Assembly: GCA_001931875.2 (NCBI GenBank)
Contig: MSJH02000446.1
Coordinates: 1 to 45,865, forward strand
Reading direction: 5' to 3'
Length of the DNA: 45,865 bases
From: Byssochlamys sp. IMV 00236
Lineage: Eukaryota > Ascomycota > Eurotiomycetes > Eurotiales > Thermoascaceae
This document shows, piece after piece, positions 29,785-39,398 of this stretch. Position 1 is the stretch's first letter. Every line of letters starts with the position of its first letter. The notes below the pieces were generated by a model, which was not told where the DNA came from, searched no databases, and saw only the letters and a program-made list of their open reading frames with translations. A program made the translations under genes and the position numbers.

Positions 29785-31702
29785 ATGCAATCACCTCCTA
29801 TATCACCTAATTCTTTATTCCATAATCACTATTTGGTATGCTTCTTTTTTTTTTCCATTTGAACATCACTACTTATCAATTCACATAGGTTACAGCGCAC
29901 TCGGTCTATCATTCATGGTAAGTTACATCAGAGGGTGTCTATCAGAATCATTTCATGGAAAAACAATAGGCCATTAGATACAAGTGAGATAAATACCTCC
30001 TATGACAGGTAAGGATACAAAATGACCTATTCAATTAGCGCTGACATATCGATCATATGCTAAGCTGCCCATTCCGAATCCGTGTCAATGGAATACCACC
30101 GACGGGTACAAAATCAAGAGTAGAAACACAAATTAAGCTAAGCATTCAACTCGTTCCAATCGACAAGACCATCGTACCAAGCGTACCTTGGAAATACCTT
30201 CGTGTGCCAGAGTACCTTCTGGCCAGGCCTAAACTGAAAAAAATAGCTCAAAAACAAAAACTGATGAACGCGGAGGATCCTTCAAATATACTCGATTTAG
30301 AAGCCAGAGTGATATGTGAGAGTAATAAGCACAAAAAAATCAAAATGTGTCAAGGATGCGTGCGACGTGAGGTAATGATATGCCGTCACTGTTTTACACA
30401 AAAAAAAAAAAGGACTGAACGGCTTCCCCGGTAGAGAAAACGAGCCGAGCGTAAAAAGAATGCGATCTTGACATCTATTCATATTCAGCCTGGATCAGCC
30501 GTGGTTGATGCAGAGTACGAGCGGGATCGACAGCGCATCCTTTTATTCAATTGTGATCATTTGCTCGATTTCAACTTGCATGACACCATTTTGCCAACAA
30601 GAATCACTTGCTACTGTCGCCATCACGATGAGCGCATCGGATTCCGGTAAGTTAAACTATTGCTTTGTGTAACTCTACTGATGTAACCCGTAGTGTGTGG
30701 TTTGGTATTAAAGATTGTAAAGGGAATATGGTTGCTGTAGGTCAGACGCCACTAATCATGATTACGGACGACCACAAGATGACAAAACTGAATTGCTCTC
30801 CAAGACGTCGCTATCGTCAACGACAGATAGTGGAATGTGAACCTTCGTCAGAGGATGACGCGTCAATCACTTCAGCACTTTCTAGAATATGTAGCGGCGT
30901 CATGGCTCAACCGTATGATACTAAAAATACACTGGATACATCAGACCCTTGGCAAACAGAAAAATTCACTAACCAAGCAGTAAGGCTATTAGACGACACT
31001 GTCCGCGACTATAATAGTCATGATGTAATGATGCTGTCAGCCAATACTGTACTCGAACAGTCCTGTGCTTATCTCAAACATATTGTTCCCTCACAAGGCT
31101 CTCTACTCGGAGGCACCAAGGTCACTCTTGTCGGCTCTGGTTTTTGCCCGGACGTCGGCGTCGTGTTTGGCAACTCACAGGCAATCCTCCTCGACGTGTC
31201 ATCGACATCGATTACGTGCATTACTCCTCCAGGAGATCATGCTGGGCCCGTCAAAATCGCGTTCAAGAACTACCCATTTGTCACAACAAATAACCAAGTG
31301 TCGATGTTTAATTACTTTGATGACAGCGAGCAAGCCCTAATGAATCTTTCCTACAAGATCACACAGACACCTAGTTCCATACAGGACATGTCCCATGTAC
31401 TGTCTCAGCATAGTCCGGTAGATTTAATGGAAATCGACAGCACCGGACACACTCTCCTTCATTATGCTGCTCACTTGAATCATAATTATCTCGCAAAGAT
31501 CCTTATCACTCAATGTCCTCAGCTTATTCATGTTCAAGATCAAAATGGACTAACGGCTCTCTATTTCGCTATTCGATCGAAATCTACGCATATCACCCAG
31601 AACCTTGTCCAGCATGGCGCAGATACACACCTATTGTCTTGGTATGCCTGTAGATTGGGCTTGCAAGGCTCATCAACTGCACTCAAGGAGGATTCCATTT
31701 GA
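29785..31702 (+). CDS. IPT/TIG-ankyrin transcription factor, SPT23/MGA2-like, without membrane anchor
   Basis: Six exons (29785-29835, 29896-29917, 29978-30008, 30065-30371, 30435-30646, 30694-31702) give 543 residues. The conserved N-terminal block (CPFRIRVNGIPP...KYLRVPEYL, CQGCVRRERKRAERKKN, ITCYCRHHDERIGFRVWFGIKD) is typical of the SPT23/MGA2 group. An IPT/TIG domain spans about 333-413 (VPSQGSLLGGTKVTLVGSGF) and two ankyrin repeats about 435-525 (GHTLLHYAAHLNHNYLAKIL, GLTALYFAIRS). An apparent in-frame TAG at 30432 lies inside a 63-nt intron that must be removed to give the conserved RRERKRA. Yeast relatives are ER-anchored by a C-terminal helix and released by the proteasome to induce OLE1; here the protein ends 23 residues after the last repeat with no helix. 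Confidence 0.88.
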
Positions 31703-31889
31703 AGAACATAATTTCGTTATTACACCTTATTTTATAGCATTTCCTCTCCCCTTTTTTTTTTTTTTCATAAAACAGCATTTTGCCCATCCAACACACATTC
31801 CTTATCATATATAATGAAACGTTGCTCCTCATCTTTTTTTTTTCTTTACAAATAAAATGCACACATATTTTGAGATCGACATGTTTTTA

Positions 31890-32576
31890 TTAGCACAATG
31901 TCACTGTGTATCCAGTTGCAGAACATGAAAAAGTTGAGGTCTGATCATCGTACGCAAAACTATAAGCGTCAGGACAAGCGGACTTGATACTGTTTGCTGC
32001 TGACCCTGCCTTACAAGCATCCGGACTATTATAGGATCCAGTGCAACAGTCTTCAGGCTTACCCGTAGCGGAACATGCACTCTTACAAGCAATCGTATTT
32101 CCCGTACCATCCTTGACTGCGAATTCATCGGGACAGTCAGGGGTGACACACTGAGGCGATCCACAGCTATAGCCACTACTAGGATTACCACCATCAGGCG
32201 AGATGGTCATCTGGAGGTTGTATCCATCCACCAAACTGATGTCATAATAGTCTTGTCCATTTGAACCCTTGAACAAGAACTCGGCCAATGTTGCAGGATT
32301 CACCGCGCCTGGGTTTCCACAGGCTGTCGCGTCGTTGCTAGAGCTCCCTGAACACTGATAACGGCCCCAGACACGGCCTCCCCATGTGTCTGACTCGGTA
32401 AACTGTGTGCTGCCTCCAGGTGGAAGGTCGGCTGTTTTCTCTGGTAAGGCTGAGCCCTTGCCGTTTGTCAAGGTGCCGACACTGACAACCTTCTTGCAGT
32501 TGTTCTTGACCGTGATCGTCTTGCCGGCGGTAAGCGTGTGCACAAGGAAGCATAAGAGGAAGACAAGTTTGTACAT
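31890..32576 (-). CDS. Secreted thaumatin-like protein
   Basis: Single-exon gene of 228 residues. The start chosen is the ATG at 32576, giving MYKLVFLLCFLVHTLTAGK, a clean signal peptide cleaved near residue 17-18; the frame is open upstream but has no ATG with better context. The mature part starts ITVKNNCKKVVSVG and has the thaumatin features VWGRYQCS, LAEFLFKG, DYYDISLVDGYNLQM and many paired cysteines (CGSPQCVTPDC, ACKSACS, EDCCTGSYNSPDAC). Acidic-cleft residues (Arg, Glu, two Asp) appear in the expected places. Fungal homologues bind or cut beta-glucan and may remodel the wall. No close operon-like partner; it converges on the IPT-ankyrin gene with 187 bp between stops. Confidence 0.93.
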   Translation of the reverse strand: MYKLVFLLCFLVHTLTAGKTITVKNNCKKVVSVGTLTNGKGSALPEKTADLPPGGSTQFTESDTWGGRVWGRYQCSGSSSNDATACGNPGAVNPATLAEFLFKGSNGQDYYDISLVDGYNLQMTISPDGGNPSSGYSCGSPQCVTPDCPDEFAVKDGTGNTIACKSACSATGKPEDCCTGSYNSPDACKAGSAANSIKSACPDAYSFAYDDQTSTFSCSATGYTVTLC

Positions 32577-32620
32577 GATTGTTATAAAGTAAAATAAGAG
32601 AAAGACAACCCCAAACGTTG

Positions 32621-32631
32621 TCTTTATATAG
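32621..32631 (-). promoter_or_regulatory. TATA box of the thaumatin-like gene
   Basis: On the coding strand CTATATAAAGA lies about 45-55 nt upstream of the ATG at 32576, followed by a short leader. It is one of the few textbook TATA elements in the window and fits an inducible secreted-protein gene. Confidence 0.6.
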
Positions 32632-32874
32632 TGTGTCTGAAACAAAAGTTTCGAGCAAGGGGTTTTTTGATCAACAACCCCCCTTTTTTCTATTGTTCTT
32701 GCTGTAAGTCAGTTTATCCTGCGTTAAATTTTGATTTCAGAAATACATGGATATAAATGATGTCTAGAGTTACGGCAACAAGATCAAGATGCCGGGGAGG
32801 GGGGAAGAGAAGTCCTTTTTTTTAATATGTACAAACAGAATGAAATAAAATACAAGGATGAGACCGTTTTTTTT

Positions 32875-35292
32875 TCAAAAGTAATCCATTGCCAACTCGG
32901 CCATGGTTGTCGGATGATCCGATCCATAGCTTGTTGTTGAAGAAGACGATGCCCTTGACTTGCTCTCATCTTCATCATCCATGACAGGCGAAGGTACATA
33001 TGAGAAGATACTCCACCCACCATCTGCGTTAGGGTCATCACGAAGAGCTTCATCCACCATTTCCTGATAGGGCACCTCATTCATACTGATATGGTACTCC
33101 GTCAAGAACTGAAGCAAATCGTTTTCGACCGCACTTTCGTCAAACGATCGTCTTGTGGGTGTTGTCTGATAGAGCTGGAGGAGAAGAACGAGATAAGCTC
33201 TGCTGATGTAGACCAAGGAAGGCGACCTTCCGATATGTGCGACGTTGGCCTAAGTTGAGAAAAAGGAAATGAATAAAAAAGGGAGGTGTTGTCACATCTC
33301 GACTTACACAAAGTATTTTTTTAGCGCTCAAAAAGTGATACAGGTACGGCCTAAAGAAGCAATCGAAACCTTCGCTCGAAAGAGCTGAAGATTGAAACCA
33401 GGCTTGAAAGAGCTTGACCGCGGCTACGGCTGCCTGTGAGGTATGCAGGATAGCCTCATTCTCGAACGAGCTTGTCCTTGTCGCGGATGATGATGGTAGA
33501 AGAGTGCGATAGATAGTAATCCAAGCTTGACAAAAGTCTAAGAGAATACAATAATACGTTCTTCTTTCCCAGAGGGACGTGCTTGGCGGTAGAACACTGG
33601 TTTCTTTACCAAACCGTAAGTGGGAAGGCAGCTCGTGGTAAAATATTCTTAATTTCCGCTTGTATTTCTTGACAAGTTTATGTGGTTCTAGTCTATGTAA
33701 GTCTTCAAAGATGGAGCCAGCCAGCTTTCTAATTTGGATCAACTGGATTGTAAAAATGGTTTGATCTCTTTCTAACTGATTGAATTCAGGTAGAATGGCA
33801 GGAAGATCAATAGATATTTGGCTGAGTTTCATTGTAGCTACTTGGTCATGAAACAGTTGAGAAACCTACAGAAAAAAAAAAAACAAGTTTAGAATAAAAA
33901 AAGAGAGAAAGAGACCAAGAAGAGAGGGGAGACATGATCCGTACCATGTTGTCATAGAACCAAACAGTCCAGAAAATTCGTTTTGATTGTTCTCTTTCAA
34001 AAGGTGTCTTACAAGAAACGTAGCCTTCAGGGCGGTGCAGGTTTAACATAAAGCACATGCGAATGGCGATACCTATATGCAGAAACGCTCGACGTACACG
34101 GCCATGATCCAGATCATACGTGATAAGAAATGTACGTTGATGAATGTTTGACAGATTGGCTGGTTCATCATCCACACCTAAAAGATCATGCGAGTGATTG
34201 TAGAACTTGACGCCCAGTTCCCGAAAGTCTTTTATTTGTGTGAGGTGAGGGTGATAAATAGAAGTATGAGGCACTGAATGGGAGAAGACGGAAGAGAGCA
34301 CAAGTGGCTTAAGTTGGCCTTGGTGGTAATGGTTTTCGAATCTGGAAGGACTGACTAAAGTTGGAAAGGCGCACTTGTGATGCTGATGGATTAAGCGAGT
34401 CATCACGTCAACCTCGAGGTGTTTATCACTTATCGTGGATTGAGCCATCATCTTACTAGAGATACTACCATCATCATTTCGAAGTGTGATCTTGCTGCCA
34501 TGGGTTGGTAGTCTGCCTAAGCTCTCGAAAAAGCCAAAGGAGTGTTCCTTTGCTGACGACACTGTGCTACCACTTGTAACCGAGTCATCATCTGTGCTGA
34601 TAGAGGAAGGTCGACGAAGGATGGGGTTTCCCTTTAGGTTGTAAATGAGTTGCATTGTGTTTTTTATAGCTTCACTGAGGTCTTCGAAGCTCTTTATGTT
34701 GGTATAAATGGATTTCATACCATTTACATGTTCAACTACGGGCCAGCCGGTTTGAATAGCCCACTCCTCGACGCTATGACCGTTTGTTATTTGTTGTTGT
34801 TGTTGTTTCTGCGGTTGCACGTGTGACATTAATTGTGGGATTGTAGTTCGATAATCTTGTTCGAGGTTTGTCACGAATGAAGTAAGCCAGTCAACCTTAT
34901 TTTCTAATTCGCCTAACCTTTGGCGTAGTGACACATTATCCAGTCTTAATGCTTGATTGCTGTACTGACAATGATATCTGTCTTTACATTGTCCACATAT
35001 CGGTTTTCCTCTATCACAGCCTACTCTTCTTTCCCTGCATCTAAATGGAATTAATAAAAAAAAAAAAGATGCATGAAAATTATATTTACTTGTCACATGC
35101 ATAACCAACATGCTGCCTTTTTTTCTTTTTAGGTTGTTCAATAGTAGTAGTAGTAGTAGAAGAAGAAGAGAAAGAAGAAGAGGAATCTATTCTGAATTCA
35201 TGATTATCTATTGTCTTTTTGGTTGAAGAAGGGACTGGATATTGTATATAAACAAATGGCTTCGATTCTTGCTGGGGTTGATTAAAATACAT
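32875..35292 (-). CDS. Zn2Cys6 transcription factor with Fungal_trans domain
   Basis: Four exons (35292-35090, 35040-33945, 33865-33308, 33249-32875) give 743 residues. A Ser/Thr-rich leader (SSSSFSSSSTTTTT) and KKKKRQ precede the cluster Cys66, 69, 76, 83, 86, 92 (CDKCRERRVGCDRGKPICGQC), split by the first intron. The last spacing is five residues, at the short end for this class. A linker coiled coil (LRQRLGELENKVDWLTSFV) may dimerise the protein. A Fungal_trans middle region is visible (FLITYDLDHGRVRRAFLHIGIAIRMCFMLNLHRPEGY and SKRIFWTVWFYDNM), as in Gal4/Xyr1-class regulators. The C-terminus is acidic (MDDEDESKS). Target genes cannot be inferred; the thaumatin-like gene next door shares the strand. 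Confidence 0.92.
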
Positions 35293-35440
35293 TTCTATTT
35301 TTTTTTAAGAAAAGAAAAAAAGAGCGGAAAATAAAGTGAGTGAGCTAAGCGAGAGAAAAAGCCAGAGAAACAAATGTGGTGTAACAGTTTAAGCCCCTTT
35401 ACCCCTAGAATAATAAAAAAAAAAGTAATTTTTATTAAGC

Positions 35441-36441
35441 TTATTTCAATTCGAATAGACGAGCATGCTTCAATTTAGGTAAAAAGAGACGAGGTTTAAA
35501 AGAAAACATATTTGTGATCCTTTGATCTTCTGTTAACCAGTGAGAAGAGCATAGTCTGTATTGGACTGGTATCCAAGTATCATCATGTCGATGAATTAAA
35601 CGGTATCGAATCAAATGAGTATCAAAATAAGGGCCACCACAGGAAGAGCAAGTGTTGGGTGAAGATAGATATTGTAGGGTGTGAGGAGGAAGTGTCTTTA
35701 GGAGAGATATCGATTTTTTGACTTTTTTCTTCTTGATCACGTCGGCCATGATAGGATGGATGATTTCTCGGGCACAAATTTCAAATAGGCTGGGTGGATT
35801 AAATTTGATATTATATTCAAATTCATCTGTAAGTAAGTGTGGGCAGTGATCTAATCGAATGGTGGTTAAGGATAGATCGAGACATTCAGCCGGTATAAAT
35901 TGCAAGTTGGTATGAGATAGATCGAGATAACTCAAGTTGAGTAGACGAGAAAAGTGAGGTGAAATGGATTGAAGTGGATTAAAGGAGAGATCACAGTGCA
36001 TGAGTTGAGTGAGTTGATAGAGTGTTGAAGGTAGTTGAGTTAACTCGTTGTGTGATAAATTCAAATGCTTCAAATTTGTTAATTGTTCGATACTTGAAGG
36101 TAATTCTTTCAATTTGTTAAAAGATAGATCCAATTTGGTTAATTTTCTAAACAAGGGGATATGAATAGGAATCATTGACAAGTTCATATTATGCCTATAA
36201 ATAATGATAAGTAATATGTTAAAATACATATTATAATATATTACAAGTCAAGACTAGATTGAGTATAGCGTACGAGGATATCATTTTGATGAATTAAATC
36301 TACTTTATCCAAATGGGGTTTTTCTTTACTATTGTTATTATTTTGATCTGCTGTTTGGTAATAAGTATTGTCAACATAGGATAAATCTTTTTCTAAAGTA
36401 GTTGGTGAAAATAAGCAGTGCATAGGTAACAAAGTTTTCAT
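35441..36441 (-). CDS. Leucine-rich repeat protein with C-terminal Cys motif
   Basis: Two exons (36441-36245, 36194-35441) give 316 residues. After a 65-residue polar leader come about five LRRs of the SHOC2/typical type (LTKLDLSFNKLKELPSSIEQ, LKHLNLSHNELTQLPSTLYQ, LSYLDLSHTNLQFIPAE). Next is a helical stretch (SLFEICAREIIHP) and then a CSSCGGPYFDTHLIRYRLI segment with a later CSSHW, a possible zinc-binding ribbon. Similar LRR proteins with a terminal Cys-x2-Cys occur across fungi but I know no function for them. It begins only 47 bp after the stop of the GNAT-like gene on the same strand. Confidence 0.88.
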
Positions 36442-36488
36442 TTTTTCAGTTAAAAAGAAAAAGAGGAGATTTTTTGCGATTTTGATTT

Positions 36489-37034
36489 TTATAGATGATT
36501 ATTATCCGATGTCCATTTAGTTGATTCATCCCATTTACTTATCACCTCAATTTTATTTGATTTAGCAAATTGAATTGCATTTTTAACTAGGCTGCGTCTG
36601 ATCTCCGAGTTTACACCTGTCAGATATCCAATCTTGCCTTCTCTTTGATCACATTTTAATATCACTGTTCCCACAATATCTTTACCATTTTCCATGATCC
36701 AACAATGACTTTCTTTACTTTTTAAAACATCAACCATTTCATCCGCTTGTTTCTTTATCTCCTTTTTATATTCATCATGAATATGTAAATACCAAATGAG
36801 ACCTATGCTTGTCGTCCATATCGTCATCTCTATAAACATAGTACTCCAACTTGTCCTTCTCATTAGCTGTAGTCCAACTAGTCCCATTATACCCCATTGC
36901 CAACTCTGCCTCACCGCTCTCTTCTTTTTCAAATATCGGATTATTCTTTCTTGTCTTTTTTCATTTTCCATATTTATATAAAACTCTTTTGCGCGGTTCA
37001 GATCACTATTTTCATATTCTCGAATACGAGTCAT
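36489..37034 (-). CDS. Membrane GNAT-like acetyltransferase (NAT8-type layout)
   Basis: Single exon, 181 residues. The N-terminal IREYENSDL block, a long hydrophobic segment at about 46-82 (likely a hairpin of two membrane helices) and a GNAT core (HCWIMENGKDIVGTVILK...IGYLTG) follow the NAT8-type layout. The acetyl-CoA loop, normally R/Q-x-x-G-x-G/A, reads SEIRRSLVKNAIQFAK and has no glycine. The last beta strands after EVISKWDEST are very short. It may therefore be a divergent or inactive member. The ATG at 37034 is the only good start and is preceded by a purine-rich leader. Confidence 0.75.
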   Translation of the reverse strand: MTRIREYENSDLNRAKEFYINMENEKRQERIIRYLKKKRAVRQSWQWGIMGLVGLQLMRRTSWSTMFIEMTIWTTSIGLIWYLHIHDEYKKEIKKQADEMVDVLKSKESHCWIMENGKDIVGTVILKCDQREGKIGYLTGVNSEIRRSLVKNAIQFAKSNKIEVISKWDESTKWTSDNNHL

Positions 37035-37345
37035 TTTAAGAAGGGGAAAACGAAAAAGAAGGGTAAAAAAAAGTAAAAATAAGTCACAACAGTAAAGAAA
37101 ACAAATCGGAGTATTTCATAAAGAGGCTTTATTGGCTCAAGTATTTTTAGAATCTAATGCAGAATGATGACCTTTACAGCCGTGTTTGAATTAAAGTCAT
37201 TTTAAAAACGCACATTATAAAGATATTCCCATAATAACCATTCATTACTAAGAGAGCACACACAACCAATTATTTTACTTTATTTTATCGTTCCTAAGTA
37301 ACAGAATTTGTGTTGTTTATTTACAACAAAATAGTGATGCATGTA

Positions 37346-37460
37346 TATCGCTATCCAATTTCACACAATATCAAAACACTTTTATCCAATCAAATCGCCT
37401 ACCCTCATAGCCAGTTTATGTCCACTCAATCCACTTTCACATGAGGTCCTTTTTTATATA
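37346..37460. repeat. 115-bp duplicated segment, copy A
   Basis: Nearly identical to 39214-39328: shared core includes atatcaaaacacttttatcc and catgaggtccttttttatat. I count about 11 differences in the 101 clearest positions, ten of them transitions. Copy A ends exactly where the TIR of the inserted element begins. Confidence 0.85.
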
Positions 37461-37524
37461 CAGTGCGGCTGGTAAATTTTGTCCGTTTTGAAAAAATAAA
37501 TAGCACTAGCTGAAAAATGATTGG

Positions 37525-37745
37525 TCCTCAGCTTGAATATGCCCAAGCTATCAATCGCTTCATGCTCTAGAGGATGTCCAGAATAATTGCATCAAAAAAA
37601 TCTACGGTGTTCGAGGCAAAGCATCCAATAAGGTCATTCTCCACATGTTCAAGTTGTCCCATATCATAATGGGTCAATATACTACAGGCACAGTTCCTCT
37701 TTCGCTCTTTATATTTGCCTAAAAATGTATTGTAAGTCAAACGGA
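37525..37745 (+). mobile_element. LINE (non-LTR) reverse-transcriptase C-terminal relic
   Basis: In plus-strand frames, PQLEYAQAINRFML is followed, after a stop and shift, by ALEDVQNNCIKKIYGVRG, ASNKVILHMFKLS and, in another frame, ILQAQFLFRSLYLP. This order (R-P-Q-L-E-Y-x-x-A-I, then x-Q-N-x-C-I-R-K-I-Y-G, then LQAQFLxRSLxLP) matches what I recall of the region just after the RT thumb in Mucorales LINEs. It is short, frameshifted and dead. It begins directly at the inner edge of the left TIR. Confidence 0.55.
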
Positions 37746-37941
37746 AGATCCTAGGTCAAATAATGTTGGAAAGTAGAACTTATTGACTGTTGTCCTCGTT
37801 GTTTTCCTCATGCTCATGCTGAAGTTTTTGTAGCACAGCAAAATATATATAGCTGTTCATATAAGTATTGTTAAGTAGCTTAAACTATTGGAAAACTATT
37901 ACCTTCACATTAAAAAAAAAGTCTAACAGCGAGACTGATGA

Positions 37942-38835
37942 TTATTGAACTTGCTGCCTGTCTTCTGTGACTTCAACTTTGTCATCAAGAGTAAACTTGT
38001 AGACGCCATTGTTGGCATACTGAGCTGACTAAAGATGAATGTGCTCATCTGTATTTAGGGTTTGGTCAGTAAGTTTTTTTTTTTTTTTTCTTTGTCCTTC
38101 CTTTTTACTTGTTTTCTTACCGCTAGCCTGAACAAAGTAAAGCTTGGGCTTTTGGAAAGCCTCAGGCAAAGCACGACTAAAGTGATCGGCAACGCTCTTG
38201 AGCATAGCAAGGAGGATGAACGTGCCCTTGTTCTGGAAGCGGCCTGCCGTCTCCAGCAAGAGAACTTCAATATCATAAAAATCGCATAGCCGAATTATGC
38301 CATCAGCATTATATGCTTTCCTGCGGTCGATTTTTGAGCCTATTAAGACCAGCTGTTGGATCATCGCCTCGAGAGGCTCGTTGCCGGGAGCGTAGTATGG
38401 TCCAGAATGGGACCCATGGCAAAGAAGGTCAGCAGTAGCTTCGAGGGAAGGATGAAGCATCTTGTAATTAAAGGTCATCTCAGAATGTGTCATCGAAGAC
38501 GGCTTGCTAACCATGTTAGCCCTAGTAATCTGAAATGAGTATGGATTTTGGGAGATAAAAATGTTGTCGTACTTACTAAAAGATTCTTTTCACAAATCTA
38601 TATTCAGCTTTGTGCTCTGCCAGACTCCTAGTATTTTCAATGTTATCCACCAATTCGGTAGAAGCCTATAAGAAAATAAGCTATCGAATCTCGATTATTT
38701 TTATATTTTTTTTTATGCATTATACAGTAAGGTCTCAATGAAGTTCTTTAGTTGAGGAACACTTGTGCTCATAGGAAGTCTTGGCTTCGGGTTGTTTATG
38801 AACTTAAGCACTTCACGTGCATGTAGTGTTCGCCT
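37942..38835 (-). pseudogene. Broken member of a Mucorales-type protein family, unknown function
   Basis: Minus-strand exon-like blocks lie in order: 38835-38719 (HAREVLKFINNPKPRLP), about 38669-38582 (ELVDNIENTRSLAEHKAEYR), 38538-38120 (with YNADGIIRLCDFYDIEVLLLETAG and AMLKSVADHF) and 38031-37942 (NNGVYKFTLDDKVEV). GT and AG sites sit between them but the phases do not join cleanly. The 'K-A-D-G-hydrophobic-R, E-V-L-L-L-E-x-S-G, F-D-H-x-K-G, L-x-M-L-K-x-I-A-D' order is one I associate with very numerous uncharacterised Mucorales proteins; here the F-D-H-x-K-G part is deleted. The gene fills most of the TIR-bounded element. Confidence 0.45.
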
Positions 38836-39213
38836 TATTTTCTGGTGATTTTTGCTTTATAGTTGGAGTGATCCGTTATTGTTAATGAGAGGAAGTGAGT
38901 GAAAGTAAAGTAAAATTTTATTGCGCAGACTATCAAGCGAAGGTCATTTGGATAATCATGTAACAAATACCCTCTGTTGTGTTTACATGCATGAATGCGT
39001 TTAAATAATTTTTTATTTGTTTGAATACCCAAAAATAAGCACAAAAGGGGAAAATAGAATGTATTTTCAATTGCTGCAAAGTCAAGTTACTAGCTTTACT
39101 TGTATATAAATGATAATCTAATAAAGACAAAGTAATTCTTTGAAAACGGCAATTATTTCGCAACAAACTGCCAATCATTTTTCAGTCGCCGCACTGTATT
39201 CCCTTTATTTTTT

Positions 39214-39328
39214 TATCGCTGCTCAATTTTACATAATATCAAAACACTTTTATCCAATCAAATCGTCTATCCTCATAACCAAATTATGCTCACTCAACCC
39301 ATTTTCACATGAGGTCCTTTTTTATATA
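39214..39328 (+). promoter_or_regulatory. 115-bp duplicated segment, copy B (LON promoter)
   Basis: Second copy of the duplicated segment. It ends in tttttatata, a TATA-like element about 70-80 nt upstream of the LON start at 39399, followed by a T-rich leader. The copy nearer the gene has no insertion. That this is the working promoter is inferred from position. Confidence 0.6.
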
Positions 39329-39398
39329 CGTATTCCCTTTTTTTTTTTAAACATTTTTCTACTCCTTTCTTTTTATTTCTTTTTTTTAATATCCAAAA

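Larger units (their letters stand above)
37461..39196. mobile_element. Tc1/mariner-like TIR-bounded composite element (non-autonomous)
   Basis: The left end reads cagtgcggc...ctgaaaaatgattgg (37461-37524) and the right end, reverse-complemented from 39196 to 39171, reads cagtgcggcgactgaaaaatgattgg. The CAGTG termini flanked by TA on both sides (37459-37460, 39197-39198) are the mark of the Tc1/mariner superfamily. The left arm has about 40 extra bases between the two matching blocks. No transposase is inside. Instead the interior holds a LINE reverse-transcriptase scrap and a broken gene of an unknown Mucorales-type family. Size 1,736 bp. Confidence 0.65.
37035..39398. other. Repeat-filled interval upstream of LON
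   Basis: About 2.4 kb between divergent genes. 37035-37345 shows nothing beyond AT-rich sequence (probable promoter of the GNAT-like gene). It then holds repeat copy A (37346-37460), a TIR-bounded element (37461-39196) and repeat copy B (39214-39328), which also serves as LON promoter. All are listed separately. Confidence 0.7.

Noticed and set aside
30372..30434. Nonsense mutation or stop-codon readthrough in the IPT-ankyrin gene
   Set aside because: The stop lies within a 63-nt GT-AG stretch with a CTGAAC branch-like site, and removing it restores a conserved motif. An intron is simpler.
37346..39328. The 115-bp repeats as LTRs or a giant target-site duplication
   Set aside because: They lack TG...CA ends, a primer-binding site and a polypurine tract. 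They lie outside the TIRs, and the flanks fit an earlier tandem duplication with a TA-type insertion.
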